This document shows positions 17,098 through 25,345 of a DNA stretch of 64,000 nt, in pieces. Numbering within the stretch: the first letter of the stretch is position 1; each line of letters starts with the position of its first letter. The stretch covers positions 248,001 to 312,000 of the forward strand of contig NZ_JAMQOT010000004.1 in assembly GCF_029502005.1 (NCBI RefSeq). Reading direction: 5' to 3'. The translations under genes were made by a program, and so were the position numbers. A model generated the notes under the pieces. That model was not told the origin of the DNA. It searched no databases and worked only from the letters and a program-made list of their open reading frames with translations. This stretch comes from Natrinema salsiterrestre. Lineage in GTDB: Archaea; Halobacteriota; Halobacteria; Halobacteriales; Natrialbaceae.

Positions 17098-17108
17098 CCG
17101 ATAAATTC
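17098..17108 (+). promoter_or_regulatory. TATA box of thyA-folA
   Basis: CCGATAAATTC is centred about 29 bases before the thyA ATG at 17132. It should drive both thyA and the overlapping folA. Confidence 0.55.
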
Positions 17109-17131
17109 GCACGGTTTGAACGTCACGCTCA

Positions 17132-18148
17132 ATGCGACAGTACCTCGAGCTCGTCGACGCGGTCCTCACGACGGGGACGCACAAGCCCAACCGGACCGGC
17201 GTCGACACCATTTCGTCGTTCAGCGAGCACTACGAGGTCGATCTGCAGGAGGGGTATCCGCTGCTCACGACCAAGGAGATGGACGGCTACCGCTGGAACT
17301 CGATGCTCCACGAGGTCTGCTGGTATCTCTCCGGCGCGGAACACATCCGCGACCTCCGCGAGGAGACCAAGATCTGGGACGCCTGGGCCGACGACGAGGG
17401 GCGGCTGGATACCGCGTACGGCCGCTTTTGGCGGCGGTTCCCGGTTCCCGAGGACGAGGCGCGACTCGAGGGCGAATCCTGGCCCGACGAAAGCCAGCAG
17501 TGGGTGACCGAGGAAGCGGACGGCCGGCGGACTTTCGATCAGCTGCAGTACGTGATCGACACGCTCTCCGATTCGCCCAACTCCCGGCGGCTCGTGGTCA
17601 ACGCGTGGCACCCCGCCAACGCGGCCGTCTCGACGCTGCCGCCCTGTCACTACTCGTTCGTCTTCAACGTGCAGGGCGACCGGCTGAACTGCCATCTCAC
17701 GCAGCGGTCGGGCGACACCGCGCTCGGCATCCCGTTCAACATCGCGGCCTACGCCCTTCTGACGAAAGTGATCGCCCAGCAGACCGGCTTCGAGCCCGGG
17801 ACCTTCGCTCACACCGTCGTCGACACGCACGTCTACTGCGGCCGCGGCGCGCGCGGCGACTGGTACGCGGAGAACCTCGAGGCCCTCCAGTCGAAGCTGG
17901 CCGACGCCGACGAGAAGGAGGACTATCTGGACATCAAGGCGTGGCTCGAGTCCGAAACGCCGCCCGAGGCCGACGGCGACGAACGACTCGATCACGTCCC
18001 CGGCCTGCTCGAGCAGCTCTCGCGGGAGCCACTGGAGCGCCCCACGCTCGAGGTGGCGGACGTCTCGATCGACGAACTGGAATACGAGGACGTCGAGCTT
18101 CGAGGCTACGAGTCCCACGACGGGATCGAGTTCTCGGTGGCCGAATGA
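17132..18148 (+). CDS. thyA: Thymidylate synthase (ThyA type)
   Basis: ThyA methylates dUMP with methylene-tetrahydrofolate, leaving dihydrofolate. The 338-residue protein contains the catalytic motif NAWHPANAAVSTLPPCHYSF with nucleophile Cys172, the phosphate-binding RSRR-equivalent NSRRLVVN, and the QRSGDTALGIPFNIA dUMP-binding segment. It is about 70 residues longer than the E. coli enzyme; extra acidic sequence lies around residues 105-130 and 265-305. The folA start overlaps its stop as ATGA, which makes sense because ThyA turnover demands dihydrofolate reductase. Confidence 0.96.
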   Translation: MRQYLELVDAVLTTGTHKPNRTGVDTISSFSEHYEVDLQEGYPLLTTKEMDGYRWNSMLHEVCWYLSGAEHIRDLREETKIWDAWADDEGRLDTAYGRFWRRFPVPEDEARLEGESWPDESQQWVTEEADGRRTFDQLQYVIDTLSDSPNSRRLVVNAWHPANAAVSTLPPCHYSFVFNVQGDRLNCHLTQRSGDTALGIPFNIAAYALLTKVIAQQTGFEPGTFAHTVVDTHVYCGRGARGDWYAENLEALQSKLADADEKEDYLDIKAWLESETPPEADGDERLDHVPGLLEQLSREPLERPTLEVADVSIDELEYEDVELRGYESHDGIEFSVAE

Positions 18149-18690
18149 GCGGGGATCGGGAGGAGGTGCCGTCCGTCGAGACGGACCGCGAGCTCGTCGC
18201 GATCGTCGCCGTCGCGGACAACGGCGTTATCGGGCGGGACGGCGACATGCCCTGGCACATTCCGGCCGACCTCACGCATTTCAAAGAGACGACGATGGAC
18301 TGTCCCGTGATCATGGGCCGGGTGACCTACGAGGGGATCCTCGAGACGCTGGGCGAACCACTACCCGGCCGGACGACCGTCGTCCTGACGAGTCGTGACC
18401 TCGAGACGCCGGAGAATGCGATGGTAGCGCACGGACTCGAGGCGGCCGTGGAGACGGCGGAGACGGCAGCGCGGGAGCGCCACGGCGACGCCGACCGGAT
18501 CTTCGTCGCCGGCGGGGCGACGGTCTACGAGCAGTTCCTGCCCGCAGTCGATCGGCTCGTCGTGACCGAGGTCCACGACGATCCGGACGGAGACACGTAT
18601 TTCCCCGAGTGGGATCGCGAGGAGTGGCGTGAACTCGAGCGGGACGACCGCGGCGGGTTCGCGTTTGTGGAGTACATCCGCGGGGAGTGA
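18145..18690 (+). CDS. folA: Dihydrofolate reductase
   Basis: This enzyme reduces the dihydrofolate made by ThyA back to tetrahydrofolate with NADPH. The 181-residue protein has an acidic lead of about 15 residues, then LVAIVAVADNGVIGRDGDMPWHIPADL with the conserved WHxPxDL substrate motif, PVIMGRVTYEGI, the NADPH-binding IFVAGGATVYEQFLP, and VTEVHDDPDGDTYFPEWD. Its start codon at 18145 overlaps the thyA stop, so the two are translated together. Haloarchaea may have a second copy; the symbol here is by activity. Confidence 0.95.
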   Translation: MSGDREEVPSVETDRELVAIVAVADNGVIGRDGDMPWHIPADLTHFKETTMDCPVIMGRVTYEGILETLGEPLPGRTTVVLTSRDLETPENAMVAHGLEAAVETAETAARERHGDADRIFVAGGATVYEQFLPAVDRLVVTEVHDDPDGDTYFPEWDREEWRELERDDRGGFAFVEYIRGE

Positions 18691-19399
18691 GTGCTGAGGG
18701 AGAGACGTCCGCCGATCGCCTCGAGCCCGATATATACCCTCTTTCCGACGACGCAATTCGGCGTTTGCGGCTCGTTTCGGGCCCACCGGTCGACGAAGCC
18801 GGACGATGCGGAGGTGATTCGGCCCCGTTTCGTGAAATCGATGCCGTCAGCGGCCTCCGCTCGTTCTCGAGAGTGGAGCGCGAAGTCGGCCGGCGTTCTC
18901 TCGCACTGTCCGCGGATCGAAACGGGCGTTCGGCGGTTCCGTGGGCGCGGGGGAGTCACGGACTCGTGGCGTGGTCGGTGACGGCCGTGAAATGAAACGG
19001 GTTTCGCGCGGTGACGTTCCGGTGATCACTCCGAGGAAACCATCTGTTTCGGGTTCGGGAGTGACGCGAACCGAACCCGACTGCAGACCGGCTATCGAAG
19101 GCGAATCACAGCACCTCGACCGACGTCCACTGGAGCGAGACCGGCCGATCACGGCCGCCGTCCGAGACGGTTTGTAACAGTTAAGAGATTCAACTACTCG
19201 AGTCCGTTCCGACGGATAACAAATCGTTTCTGACACGAATCGCATTCTCGGCGGGAACCGGGAAAAGGGGATCGAGAGAGGGGGGCAAAGAGCTATTTGT
19301 GATCACAAGGCTCCATGGACGGTGAAACGATGGTCCTCACTTATGCGAAAATTGGGGGAAGAAGCATCTACCCCCAACAGGGGACTCAGAGTGAGAGAC
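18691..19399. other. Long gap without an accepted gene
   Basis: This 709-base stretch follows folA. I accept no coding frame: the longest + frame starts with a GTG overlapping the folA stop but has poor third-position GC. Signals seen are an AT-rich GATATATACC at 18729-18738, a possible TATA box CAGTTAAGAG near 19177-19186, and a perfect 12-base palindrome at 19297-19308. Local GC bias is lower than in the flanking genes. Confidence 0.5.
19297..19308. promoter_or_regulatory. Perfect 12-base palindrome upstream of Tat protein
   Basis: TTGTGATCACAA is a complete palindrome 92 bases before the ATG of the Tat-exported protein at 19400. It may be a regulator-binding site for that gene. Confidence 0.35.
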
Positions 19400-19954
19400 A
19401 TGACAGAAGAGACTGACAGCGGATTATTCGACGACACGCGGCGATCGTTTATGAAAAAAGGTGCCCTCACTGCGGGCGCAGTAGCGCTCGGAACTGCAGG
19501 TGCAGGAACTGCAGCCGCCCAGGACGGCGGTAGCGTGGTCGTGTTCGCAGACGACTACGAACCCGGCGTCGAGTTCACCGTCGCTTCCGCGCTGAACGAC
19601 GGAACGAAGGACGAACTGTTCAGCGAAGCCGGACTGGAAGACGAGTTCGACACGCCGGACGACTGGGACATCTACATCATCAGCTACGACCTGGGCGGGT
19701 CAGCCCCGCAACTGGGGTTCCTGATGTCCGAAGATGTCGACCTCAGTGCCGGCGACAGCGAGACGATGGGCGCGGACGGCCAGTTCCGTAACGCCGAACT
19801 GAGTCTGGTCGAGGCCACCCCGGGTGAAAGTGGCAATAGCAGCGCCGACGAAGAAGACGATGAAGAAGACGAGGAAGACGACGAAGAAGACGACGCTGTA
19901 GCTACGCCAAGCAACAACGAGACGGAGACCGATAATAGCAGCGTCGGAAACTAA
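19400..19954 (+). CDS. Tat-exported acidic protein with Asp/Glu-rich tail
   Basis: The 184-residue protein carries a twin-arginine signal (TRRSFMKKGALTAGAVALG) with likely cleavage after AGTAAAQD. The mature domain of about 110 residues (SVVVFADDYEPGVEFTVASA to NAELSLVEATPG) looks beta-rich. The tail is an almost pure Glu/Asp run (about 30 residues) followed by a Ser/Thr/Asn-rich end, probably disordered and exposed outside the cell. The ATG at 19400 is used because the RR motif then lies at residue 14-15; an upstream in-frame start adds basic residues. No family recognised. Confidence 0.78.
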   Translation: MTEETDSGLFDDTRRSFMKKGALTAGAVALGTAGAGTAAAQDGGSVVVFADDYEPGVEFTVASALNDGTKDELFSEAGLEDEFDTPDDWDIYIISYDLGGSAPQLGFLMSEDVDLSAGDSETMGADGQFRNAELSLVEATPGESGNSSADEEDDEEDEEDDEEDDAVATPSNNETETDNSSVGN

Positions 19955-20263
19955 TCCGATCATTTTCCTTCATCTCGCGTTTTATCCGCGCGCCGATAGT
20001 ACGGACTCAGTTCGTCGACCGTGTGGAACCACTCGCCAGACGACTGGTAAACGGAGCCGAGGAGTAGTCCGATGAATCAGTAATCGGTCCCGAAGCGAGG
20101 GCTGATCGTTCCGGAACTCGACACTGCACCCGCTCGAGTCCGGGTTCGACTACCTTGCACGTTCAGCCTTTCGAGTGGCATCGGTACCGTCGCTCGAGCG
20201 GGGAGGAGAGCGGTCGGTCCGGATCACCTGTGGCTTTTAGCCGCGTCGGCCGTAGGAACACCC
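19955..20263. other. Intergenic region before the YyaL-type gene
   Basis: This 309-base stretch holds no accepted frame. A TATA box CTTTTAG at 20234-20240 lies 27 bases before the next ATG at 20264. Nothing else stands out. Confidence 0.5.
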
Positions 20264-22459
20264 ATGGACGATCCCACTCGGCGCAATCGGCTCGACGAAG
20301 AGGAGAGCCCGTATCTGCGCCAACACGCGGACAATCCCGTCAACTGGCAGCCGTGGGACGAAGCCGCCCTCGAGGCCGCCAACGAACGGGACGTGCCGAT
20401 TTTCCTCTCGATCGGCTACTCGGCGTGTCACTGGTGTCACGTCATGGAAGAGGAGAGCTTCGAAGACGAAGCCGTCGCCGACGTGCTCAACGAGAACTTC
20501 GTCCCGATCAAGGTCGACCGCGAGGAGCGCCCGGACGTCGACAGCATCTACATGACCGTCTGCCAGCTCGTGACCGGGCAGGGCGGCTGGCCGCTCTCGG
20601 CGTGGCTCACCCCCGAGGGCAAGCCTTTCTTCATCGGGACCTACTTTCCGCCCGAGGAGCAACGCGGTCAGCCCGGCTTTCGCGACCTCTGTGAGCGAAT
20701 CAGCGACTCCTGGGCGAGCGACGAGGACCGCCCCGAGATGGAGACCCGCGCCGAGCAGTGGACCGACGCCGCGAAAGACCGGCTCGAGGAGACGCCGGAC
20801 GCGGCGGATGCCGATGCCCCCGGGTCTGCGGGCCCGCCCTCGAGCGACGTGCTCGAGACGGCCGCGGACGCGATCCTCCGCAGTGCCGACCGCGAGTACG
20901 GTGGCTTCGGATCCGGCGGGCCGAAGTTCCCACAGCCCGCTCGGCTGCGCGTGCTCGCCAGAGCGTACGACCGGACCGGCCGGGAGGAGTGTCTCGAAGT
21001 GTTCGAGGAGGCCCTCGACGCGATGGCCGCGGGCGGGCTCTACGACCACGTCGGCGGGGGCTTCCACCGCTACTGCGTCGACCGGGACTGGACGGTTCCC
21101 CACTTCGAGAAGATGCTGTACGACAACGCGGAGATCCCGCGAGCCTTCCTGTCGGGCTACCAGCTGACGGGCCGGGATCGCTACGCGACGGTCGTCTCGG
21201 AGACCCTCGCGTTCGTCGACCGGGAGCTGACCCACGACGAGGGCGGCTTCTTCAGCACCCTCGACGCCCAGAGCGAGTCGCCCGAGACCGGCGAGCGCGA
21301 GGAGGGGGCGTTCTACGTCTGGACGCCCGACGAAGTACGCGAGGTCCTCGAGAGCGAGACCGACGCGAGCCTCTTCTGCGCTCGGTACGACATCTCGGAG
21401 TCGGGCAACTTCGAGGGCCGGAATCAGCCCAACCGCGTGGCTCGGGTGTCGGAACTCGCCGCCCAGTTCGATCTCGAGGAGAGCGAGATCCTGAAGCGAC
21501 TCGAATCCGCCCGTCAGAAACTGTTCGAGGCTCGCGAGGAACGGCCTCGACCCGACCGCGACGAGAAGGTGCTCGCCGGCTGGAACGGCCTGATGATCTC
21601 GACTTACGCCGAGGCCGCGCTGGTACTCGGCGAGGACGAGTACGCCGAGACCGCCGTCGACGCGCTCGAGTTCGTTCGCGACCGGCTCTGGGACGACGAC
21701 GAAGGGCGGCTCTCGCGGCGATACAAGGACGGCGACGTCAAGGTGGACGGCTACCTCGAGGACTACGCCTTCCTCGCGCGGGGCGCGCTGGATTGCTATC
21801 AGGCAACCGGCGAGGTCGACCACCTCGCGTTCGCCCTCGAGCTGGCTCGCGTCGTCGAGGCCGAGTTCTGGGACGCGGACCGGGGGACGCTCTACTTCAC
21901 GCCCGAGAGCGGCGAGTCACTGGTTACTCGGCCGCAGGAACTGGGCGACCAGTCGACCCCCTCCGCAACTGGCGTCGCGGTCGAAACCCTGCTCGCGCTC
22001 GACGCCTTCGCCGCCGAGGACTTCGAGGGAATCGCCGCCACCGTCCTCGAGACCCACGCGAACACCATCGAGGCGAGCGCGATCGAGCACGCGACGCTCT
22101 CTCTCGCCGCCGACCGGCTCGCGGCCGGCGCGCTCGAGGTGACGGTCGCCGCCGACGAACTCCCCGACGAGTGGCGCGAGCGATTCGCGTCGCGGTATCT
22201 GCCCGACCGACTCTTCGCACTTCGGCCGTCTACCGAAACAGGTCTGGAGAGCTGGCTCGATCAGCTGAGACTCGGGGATGCGCCTGCGATCTGGGCTGGC
22301 CGCGAGGCGCGCGACGGCGACCCGACGCTGTACGTCTGCCGCGATCGGACGTGTTCCCCGCCGACCCACGACGTCGAGGATGCCCTCGAGTGGCTCGGTG
22401 AGAACGCCGATGCCGTCGGCTCGAGCGAGACGAGAGACGAATCGGGGAGTCCGTTCTAG
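20264..22459 (+). CDS. Thioredoxin-domain protein, YyaL/DUF255 family
   Basis: The 731-residue cytosolic protein has an N-terminal thioredoxin-like DUF255 domain (residues 1-165): SPYLRQHADNPVNWQPWDEAA, then SIGYSACHWCHVMEEESFED with the redox CxxC, and TGQGGWPLSAWLTPEGKPFF. The remainder is an (alpha/alpha)6 glycosidase-like domain with GGGFHRYCVDRDWTVPHFEKML and KVLAGWNGLMIS. The family (spermatogenesis-associated protein 20/YyaL) is conserved from archaea to man, but its reaction is unknown. Size is typical. It is transcribed alone from a leaderless-type promoter. Confidence 0.93.
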   Translation: MDDPTRRNRLDEEESPYLRQHADNPVNWQPWDEAALEAANERDVPIFLSIGYSACHWCHVMEEESFEDEAVADVLNENFVPIKVDREERPDVDSIYMTVCQLVTGQGGWPLSAWLTPEGKPFFIGTYFPPEEQRGQPGFRDLCERISDSWASDEDRPEMETRAEQWTDAAKDRLEETPDAADADAPGSAGPPSSDVLETAADAILRSADREYGGFGSGGPKFPQPARLRVLARAYDRTGREECLEVFEEALDAMAAGGLYDHVGGGFHRYCVDRDWTVPHFEKMLYDNAEIPRAFLSGYQLTGRDRYATVVSETLAFVDRELTHDEGGFFSTLDAQSESPETGEREEGAFYVWTPDEVREVLESETDASLFCARYDISESGNFEGRNQPNRVARVSELAAQFDLEESEILKRLESARQKLFEAREERPRPDRDEKVLAGWNGLMISTYAEAALVLGEDEYAETAVDALEFVRDRLWDDDEGRLSRRYKDGDVKVDGYLEDYAFLARGALDCYQATGEVDHLAFALELARVVEAEFWDADRGTLYFTPESGESLVTRPQELGDQSTPSATGVAVETLLALDAFAAEDFEGIAATVLETHANTIEASAIEHATLSLAADRLAAGALEVTVAADELPDEWRERFASRYLPDRLFALRPSTETGLESWLDQLRLGDAPAIWAGREARDGDPTLYVCRDRTCSPPTHDVEDALEWLGENADAVGSSETRDESGSPF

Positions 22460-22541
22460 ACTGTTTACTGTTCGAACCGGGCGGGCAGTTTTCCATCGGA
22501 CTGTCCACAGCCGAGTTCGATAACACCCGACCATTGATAAG

Positions 22542-22563
22542 GTCGTATACCCGAGTATACGAC
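22542..22563. promoter_or_regulatory. Operator palindrome of the vapBC-type module
   Basis: GTCGTATAC-CCGA-GTATACGAC is a perfect 9-base inverted repeat with a 4-base spacer, 5 bases before the antitoxin ATG (22569). A TTGATAAGG TATA-like box lies just upstream (22533-22541), so a protein bound here would cover the transcription start. This is the expected place for autorepression by a ribbon-helix-helix antitoxin. Confidence 0.7.
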
Positions 22564-22568
22564 AACGC

Positions 22569-22799
22569 ATGAGCAAATCGGTGCGAATTTCCGAGGAGTT
22601 CCACGAGTTCGTCACGTCTCACAAACGCGAGGACGAAACGATGGAAGAGACGCTCCGCCGGCTTATCGGGGGCCCCGATCCAGAGGACGTTGCCGGCATC
22701 CTGTCCTCCGAAACAGCAGACGCGATGCGAGATCATCTGGAAGACAAACGCCAGCGAGATGTCGAGGATAAAAGGGAACTTCGCGAGCGGTTCGAATGA
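22569..22799 (+). CDS. VapB-type antitoxin
   Basis: The 76-residue protein starts MSKSVRISEEFHEFVTSHKR with a ribbon-helix-helix pattern (a short strand, then EETLRRLIGG as the second helix), followed by an acidic, charged C-terminal helix (DHLEDKRQRDVEDKRELRERF) that would wrap around the toxin. Its gene overlaps the PIN-toxin start (ATGA at 22796). The operator palindrome directly upstream supports autoregulation. DUF7557-like haloarchaeal antitoxins have this size and layout. Confidence 0.85.
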   Translation: MSKSVRISEEFHEFVTSHKREDETMEETLRRLIGGPDPEDVAGILSSETADAMRDHLEDKRQRDVEDKRELRERFE

Positions 22800-23188
22800 T
22801 ACTCGATACGTCGTTTCTTATTGATCTCTTCGATGGCCAGCGAAACGCGTTCGAGAAAGGGAAGCAGTTGTCCGAAGAGGGAACCGTCCAGCGGGTCCCA
22901 GCACCGGTAGTCATGGAACTTTCCTACGGTGCTACCTTCGGTGACGAGGACGAGCGTCGGGCAGTTCGGAACGCTCTTCGGATGTATCCGGTTATCGAAC
23001 AGACGGATCAGGTCGCCCAACGTGCCGGTCGATTACTCGCTCGAGCAGATATCGATGCCGGCGGTCAAAGCGGAATTGATAAGGTCGATCCGATGATCGC
23101 GGCCGTTGCGGATCGATACGACGAGCCGGTATTGACGGCCAATACCGACGATTTCCGCGCACTCGGGGTGACCGTCGAAACGTACTGA
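22796..23188 (+). CDS. VapC-type PIN-domain ribonuclease toxin
   Basis: The 130-residue protein is a PIN nuclease. The acidic metal-binding residues are Asp4 in MILDTSFLIDLF, Glu41 in VVMELSYG, Asp98 in KVDPMIAAVA and Asp118/119 in ANTDDFRALG. VapC toxins cut tRNA or rRNA when freed from their antitoxin. The start codon overlaps the antitoxin stop, so both are made together with the antitoxin first. The gene is convergent with the thioredoxin gene 63 bases away. Confidence 0.9.
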   Translation: MILDTSFLIDLFDGQRNAFEKGKQLSEEGTVQRVPAPVVMELSYGATFGDEDERRAVRNALRMYPVIEQTDQVAQRAGRLLARADIDAGGQSGIDKVDPMIAAVADRYDEPVLTANTDDFRALGVTVETY

Positions 23189-23251
23189 TGGATTCACGAC
23201 TTCACTGATACCCAACTCGCTGTCCGACGTTGTAGGCAGAGAGTGGAACGG

Positions 23252-23626
23252 TTATGCCAATTCCCCCTGGATTTCCCCAGCCAACCAGACCGCCGGCGGG
23301 ACGTCCTCTTCCTCGACGAAGCGGGTGACCTCCTCGCCCTCGTCGTTCTCGACGACGATCGTCGGAATGTATTCGATGTCGTACTCTTCGACGCCGGGAC
23401 CCTGTTTGTCCTGATCCAGACTGAACTCCTGAATTCGATCGTCGGGAACGTCGGCCGCCTCGAGCGCCGCACCGAAATCGGGCAACAGGGCGCGACAGTC
23501 CTTGCACCAGTCCCCGGCCCAGATCTTGTACACCAGTTCGTCGCCGCGCGCTGCGAGCGTGTCGACCGCGTCCTCGTAGGACGCAGCGTCCCACGTGGGG
23601 TTCGGCCGCATCGTCTCGAGACTCAT
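23252..23626 (-). CDS. Thioredoxin-family protein
   Basis: The 124-residue protein has a thioredoxin fold with the active site WAGDWCKDCRALLPDF (Cys41-Lys-Asp-Cys44) and the cis-proline segment EYIPTIVVENDEGEEV. The Lys-Asp pair between the cysteines differs from the Gly-Pro of thioredoxin, so its redox partners may differ; DUF953 and TlpA-like proteins have such variants. No signal peptide is present, so it acts in the cytoplasm. The ATG at 23626 gives the typical length; 35 residues of longer frame upstream are not coding-like. Confidence 0.9.
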   Translation of the reverse strand: MSLETMRPNPTWDAASYEDAVDTLAARGDELVYKIWAGDWCKDCRALLPDFGAALEAADVPDDRIQEFSLDQDKQGPGVEEYDIEYIPTIVVENDEGEEVTRFVEEEDVPPAVWLAGEIQGELA

Positions 23627-23727
23627 ACACACGGGTTGTGCATCGGGCGGCTTAACCGCAGTGTTTCTGGCAGGATGCGTCTCGACGAGCTCTCGGAGGA
23701 TTTCGAAACGCCGAGGCGAACGGCTGC

Positions 23728-24057
23728 TCACTCGAACGTCTGAAATTCGACCGTCCGCCCTTCGGGATCCGACGCGAAGAACTGGTAGATATCGTAGGTC
23801 TCGTTGAACGCAGGCTCACCGTTGGCTCGGTCGGCCAGCTGCTCGTATCGTTCGTCGACGCCGTCGCGGTCGTCGAAGACGAACGTGACGATCCCGTCGG
23901 TATCCGCACGGTCCCTGTCGCAGAATCCGAACCGGAACGCGCCCGCCTCGAGGATAGTACAGTCCGGCTGCTCGAGCCAGACGTCAGCCCCGAGCGAGCG
24001 GTAGAAGTCGATCACGTCGTCGTGGCGCTCCGTCCGAAAGAAGACGATGCCGTCCAT
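23728..24057 (-). CDS. VOC (glyoxalase/dioxygenase-fold) protein
   Basis: The 109-residue protein is a single VOC module: MDGIVFFRTERHDDVIDFYRSLGADV, then FRFGFCDRD and the second half ending FFASDPEGRTVEFQTFE. The metal-binding positions usual in glyoxalases are only partly conserved (no clear His in the first strand), so it may not be a metalloenzyme. The ATG at 24057 is supported by an A/T-rich box (TTGAAATTTTTTGAC on the minus strand, around 24087) about 30 bases upstream. It lies between the thioredoxin and cysteine synthase genes. Confidence 0.82.
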   Translation of the reverse strand: MDGIVFFRTERHDDVIDFYRSLGADVWLEQPDCTILEAGAFRFGFCDRDRADTDGIVTFVFDDRDGVDERYEQLADRANGEPAFNETYDIYQFFASDPEGRTVEFQTFE

Positions 24058-24214
24058 ACCGGCTGGTCGCGACACGGGGTCAAAAAATTTCAAACGGGTA
24101 TCGTGTCCGGCTCGATCGGTGGCGCTGACAGCGTCCCAGTGGTCGGTCCGACACACCGGCACGTCCTGCCGAGGTCCCGCACCGGTTTACGTCTCGAACA
24201 CCTACAGCGGGCCA

Positions 24215-25198
24215 ATGAAAGGGAGCATCCTGGACACCATCGGCTCGCCGCTCGTCCAGGTCGACTCGCCGGAGGGAGCGACCGTCGCCGCGAAAGTCGA
24301 ATCGTTCAACCCCGGCGGCTCGGCCAAGGACCGGCCGGCCCGCGAGATGATCCGGGCCGCCGAACGCGACGGACTGATCGAACCCGGCGACTGGCTCGTG
24401 GAACCCACGAGTGGAAACACCGGGATCGGCCTCGCGCTCGTCGCTGCGGCTCGCAACTACGACCTGACGATCGTCATGCCGGCCTCGAAATCGAAGGAAC
24501 GCCAGCAGATCATGTCGGCGTACGGGGCCGACCTCGAGCTGGTCGACGGCGAGATGGCAGACGCCCGCGCTCGCGCGGAGGAACTCGAGGAGGAGGGGGC
24601 GGTCCAGCTCGGCCAGTTCGAGAACCCCGCGAACCCGCAGGCCCACTATCAGACGACCGGCGAGGAGATCGTCGAACAGGTCGGCGATCGGGAGGTCGAC
24701 GCCCTCGTCGCCGGCGTCGGGACCGGCGGCACGATATCCGGAATCGGACGGCGACTCCGCGAGGAGTTCCCCGACATCGAGATCGTCGCCGTCGAACCGG
24801 CCAGAAACGCCGTTCTCTCGACCGGCGAGGCCGGCCACGACGAGTTCCAGGGGATGGGGCCCGGCTTCATCAGCGACAACCTCGATCTCGACCTGCTCGA
24901 TCGCGTCGAGACCGTCAAACTCGAGGACGCCGAGGAGGAGTGTCGCCGCCTCGCACGCGAGGAGGGGATCCTCGTCGGTCAGTCCAGCGGTGCGACGAGT
25001 CTCGTCTCCCAGCGGGTCGCACGGGAGATCGCCGACCCCGACGTCACGTGCCCCGAGGTGCCGACCGCGTTCGACGAGGGGCGACAGTCGGCATCGCCCG
25101 AGACCGACGGCGGACAGGCGGCCGACGATTGCCCGCTGGTGGTCACCGTCTTCTGGGACAGCGGCGAACGGTATCTCTCGACTGGACTTTTCGACTGA
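24215..25198 (+). CDS. cysK: Cysteine synthase-family enzyme
   Basis: This fold-type II PLP enzyme makes cysteine from O-acetylserine (or O-phosphoserine/cystathionine-type substrates) and sulfide. The 327-residue protein has the PLP lysine in FNPGGSAKDRPA (Lys38), the SGNTGIGLA substrate loop, GTGGTISGIG phosphate-binding loop and GQSSGA. A stretch of about 30 polar residues (CPEVPTAFDEGRQSASPETD) interrupts the C-terminal part, which is unusual. The ATG at 24215 is chosen because MKGSILDTIGSPLVQ starts the conserved fold; the long frame upstream overlaps the VOC promoter. Which acyl-serine is used cannot be read. Confidence 0.92.
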   Translation: MKGSILDTIGSPLVQVDSPEGATVAAKVESFNPGGSAKDRPAREMIRAAERDGLIEPGDWLVEPTSGNTGIGLALVAAARNYDLTIVMPASKSKERQQIMSAYGADLELVDGEMADARARAEELEEEGAVQLGQFENPANPQAHYQTTGEEIVEQVGDREVDALVAGVGTGGTISGIGRRLREEFPDIEIVAVEPARNAVLSTGEAGHDEFQGMGPGFISDNLDLDLLDRVETVKLEDAEEECRRLAREEGILVGQSSGATSLVSQRVAREIADPDVTCPEVPTAFDEGRQSASPETDGGQAADDCPLVVTVFWDSGERYLSTGLFD

Positions 25199-25345
25199 TC
25201 GGACCTCCGGTTTCGTCGTTCTATCGGTCGCCTTCGGCCGCTTCACCCGCTGCAGGCGGAGGATCAGTTCCGAATCTCCCTAGCGAAAATGACTCTTTTA
25301 CCTTCCAGAATACACTTTAATCATCCCATCGTATCGCGAATCAGG

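Noticed and set aside
16975-18690. 571-codon frame ending in dihydrofolate reductase
   Set aside because: Its first two thirds are a shadow of thyA; folA begins at 18145 with an ATGA overlap.
18687-18995. 102-codon frame starting with GTG overlapping the folA stop
   Set aside because: The GTGA overlap is tempting, but third-position GC is low, the product resembles no family, and the other frames look the same.
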